Origin: DATCLS01 sp035265325
GTDB lineage: Bacteria; Actinomycetota; Acidimicrobiia; Acidimicrobiales; VFJN01
Length of the DNA stretch: 7,851 nt
Reading direction: 5' to 3'
NCBI GenBank assembly: GCA_035265325.1
Contig: DATFOS010000033.1
Span: 1 to 7,851, forward strand
The notes beneath the pieces are model-generated. The model saw only the letters and a program-made list of their open reading frames with translations. It was not told the origin of the DNA and ran no database searches. The translations under genes and the position numbers were made by a program. Positions 6,934 to 7,851 of this stretch are shown piece after piece (within the stretch, counting starts at the first letter, position 1; each line of letters begins with the position of its first letter).

Positions 6934-7193
6934 CGTCGGCGGCCGTGGGCGGGTCGGCGGCGGCGGGCGGCTGGCCGGCCGGTTGCCTCAGCGGCCCCGT
7001 TCGCCGTCGGCCACGGCGCTGGGCCCATGGCGCCGGGGCCTGGCCGAATCCGCTGGCCACGACCCTTGGGTCGACGATGAGCTGCCGACGGCGACGTCGT
7101 CCGGCAGTCCACCAACGGCCGCCGCCGGGAGGACGGTGACGAGGAGCGGCAGGCGCGATACGGGAGCCGCAACCGGCGGGCCCGGCGGGGTCG
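6934..7193. other. Gap between convergent genes, with hairpins
   Basis: This 260-base stretch holds no credible gene. It contains two dyads that could help end transcription from either side. One is CGACCC-TT-GGGTCG at 7060-7073. The other is CTGCCG at 7082-7087 with CGGCAG at 7102-7107 around a 14-base loop. Neither has a T-tract. The location between two converging stop codons is the main argument for a termination role. Confidence 0.35.
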
Positions 7194-7851
7194 TCAGGCG
7201 TCCTCGATGGCGATCCGGACGCGCTTGTTGCCCTTACCCTTGTTCTCCGTCTTGACCACGCGGACGCGGCCGACCTCGGCGGTCGAGCGGACGTGGGTGC
7301 CCCCGTCGGCCTGCTTGTCGAGGCCGGCGATGTCGACGAGCCGGACCTCGGCCACGTCACCCACCAGGCTGGTCTTCGTGCGGATGAGGTCGTCGGTCTC
7401 GAGCCTCGATGCCTGGTCCGGGGTGAGGAACGAGACCTCGATCGGCCGGTCCGCGGCGATCTCGGCGTTGACGAGCTCCTCGACACGGGCGCCGAAGCCC
7501 TCGGGCAACGGGTTGAACTCGAAGTCCATCCGGGCGGAGAGCGGCTCCATGTTCCCGCCGGTCACGGCCTTGCCCCACTCGTTCCAGATGACTCCGCACA
7601 GGACGTGGAGGGCGGTGTGGGTCCGCATCAGGGCATGCCGCCGCTCCCAGTCGACGACGCCGTGCACGGTGTCCCCGACCTCGGGCAGGCCGTCGGTGCC
7701 CTCGCCGCCGAGCGTGTGCCAGACCACGCCGCCGTCCCCCTTGCGGACGTCCACGACGGGCAGCCCGCCGAGCTCCCCTGTGTCGTGCGGCTGCCCGCCG
7801 CCCGTGGGATAGAACGCGGTCCGGTCGAGCCCGACCTTCCGCTCCTCGAGG
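7194..7851 (-). CDS. Alanyl-tRNA editing protein, AlaX family (5' end off window)
   Basis: The visible 218 residues carry the AlaX signature: LDRTAFYPTGGGQPHDTGEL near the right edge, the zinc-binding HTALH (His codons at 7617-7619 and 7605-7607), then GGTHV and ENKGKGNKRVRI at the C-terminus. AlaX proteins are free-standing relatives of the alanyl-tRNA synthetase editing domain. They hydrolyse tRNA-Ala mischarged with serine or glycine, in the cytoplasm. The frame runs past the right edge, and by comparison with the family about 20-35 N-terminal residues are missing. An internal GTG at 7754 is not the start, because the conserved YPTGGGQ lies upstream of it. The expected second zinc pair is CxxxH, but here it reads DGGTH, with Asp (codon 7305-7307) in the Cys position. 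This may be a subfamily trait. The gene converges on the propeller gene. Confidence 0.93.
   Translation of the reverse strand, partial: LEERKVGLDRTAFYPTGGGQPHDTGELGGLPVVDVRKGDGGVVWHTLGGEGTDGLPEVGDTVHGVVDWERRHALMRTHTALHVLCGVIWNEWGKAVTGGNMEPLSARMDFEFNPLPEGFGARVEELVNAEIAADRPIEVSFLTPDQASRLETDDLIRTKTSLVGDVAEVRLVDIAGLDKQADGGTHVRSTAEVGRVRVVKTENKGKGNKRVRIAIEDA

Overview
The window is very GC-rich double-stranded DNA with dense, short-spaced genes, GTG starts, and third positions that are almost always G or C. That points to a high-GC actinobacterium. An acidimicrobial or related lineage is a guess, because no rRNA or lineage marker gene is present. I see no tRNA or rRNA gene, CRISPR array, transposase, integrase or phage gene.

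Layout. Positions 1-215 are non-coding and hold an operator-like inverted repeat at 35-52. Positions 216-3375 (minus strand) are a tightly coupled three-gene operon, read right to left. Its first gene encodes an SPFH/band-7 protein of the Bacillus YdjI type with an added GYF_2 domain (2122-3375). The second encodes a double zinc-ribbon membrane protein with a long proline-rich N-terminus (746-2125). The third encodes a small single-pass membrane protein with a helical tail (216-746). The overlaps are 4 bases (GTGA) and 1 base (TGATG). Next come an endonuclease/exonuclease/phosphatase-family enzyme (3592-4476, minus) and a divergent classical short-chain dehydrogenase (4525-5403, plus). A convergent small acidic protein of about 69 residues follows (5445-5654, minus). 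After a 397-base gap comes a repeat protein predicted to form a beta-propeller (6052-6933, plus). The right edge holds a truncated AlaX-type alanyl-tRNA editing hydrolase (7194-7851, minus).

How they fit. Only the three-gene operon is a clear functional unit. In Bacillus subtilis, the SPFH protein YdjI and the zinc-ribbon membrane protein YdjG belong to a PspA-linked membrane-stress module. The first two genes here look like the actinobacterial counterpart, without PspA in view and with a third membrane protein. The GYF_2 domain of the SPFH protein and the polyproline stretches in its own tail and in the next protein suggest a docking interaction. The other genes look like independent, mostly housekeeping or stress genes. 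The most unusual are the propeller protein, built of three two-blade units with no visible signal peptide, and the AlaX protein, which has Asp where the family's zinc-binding Cys is expected.
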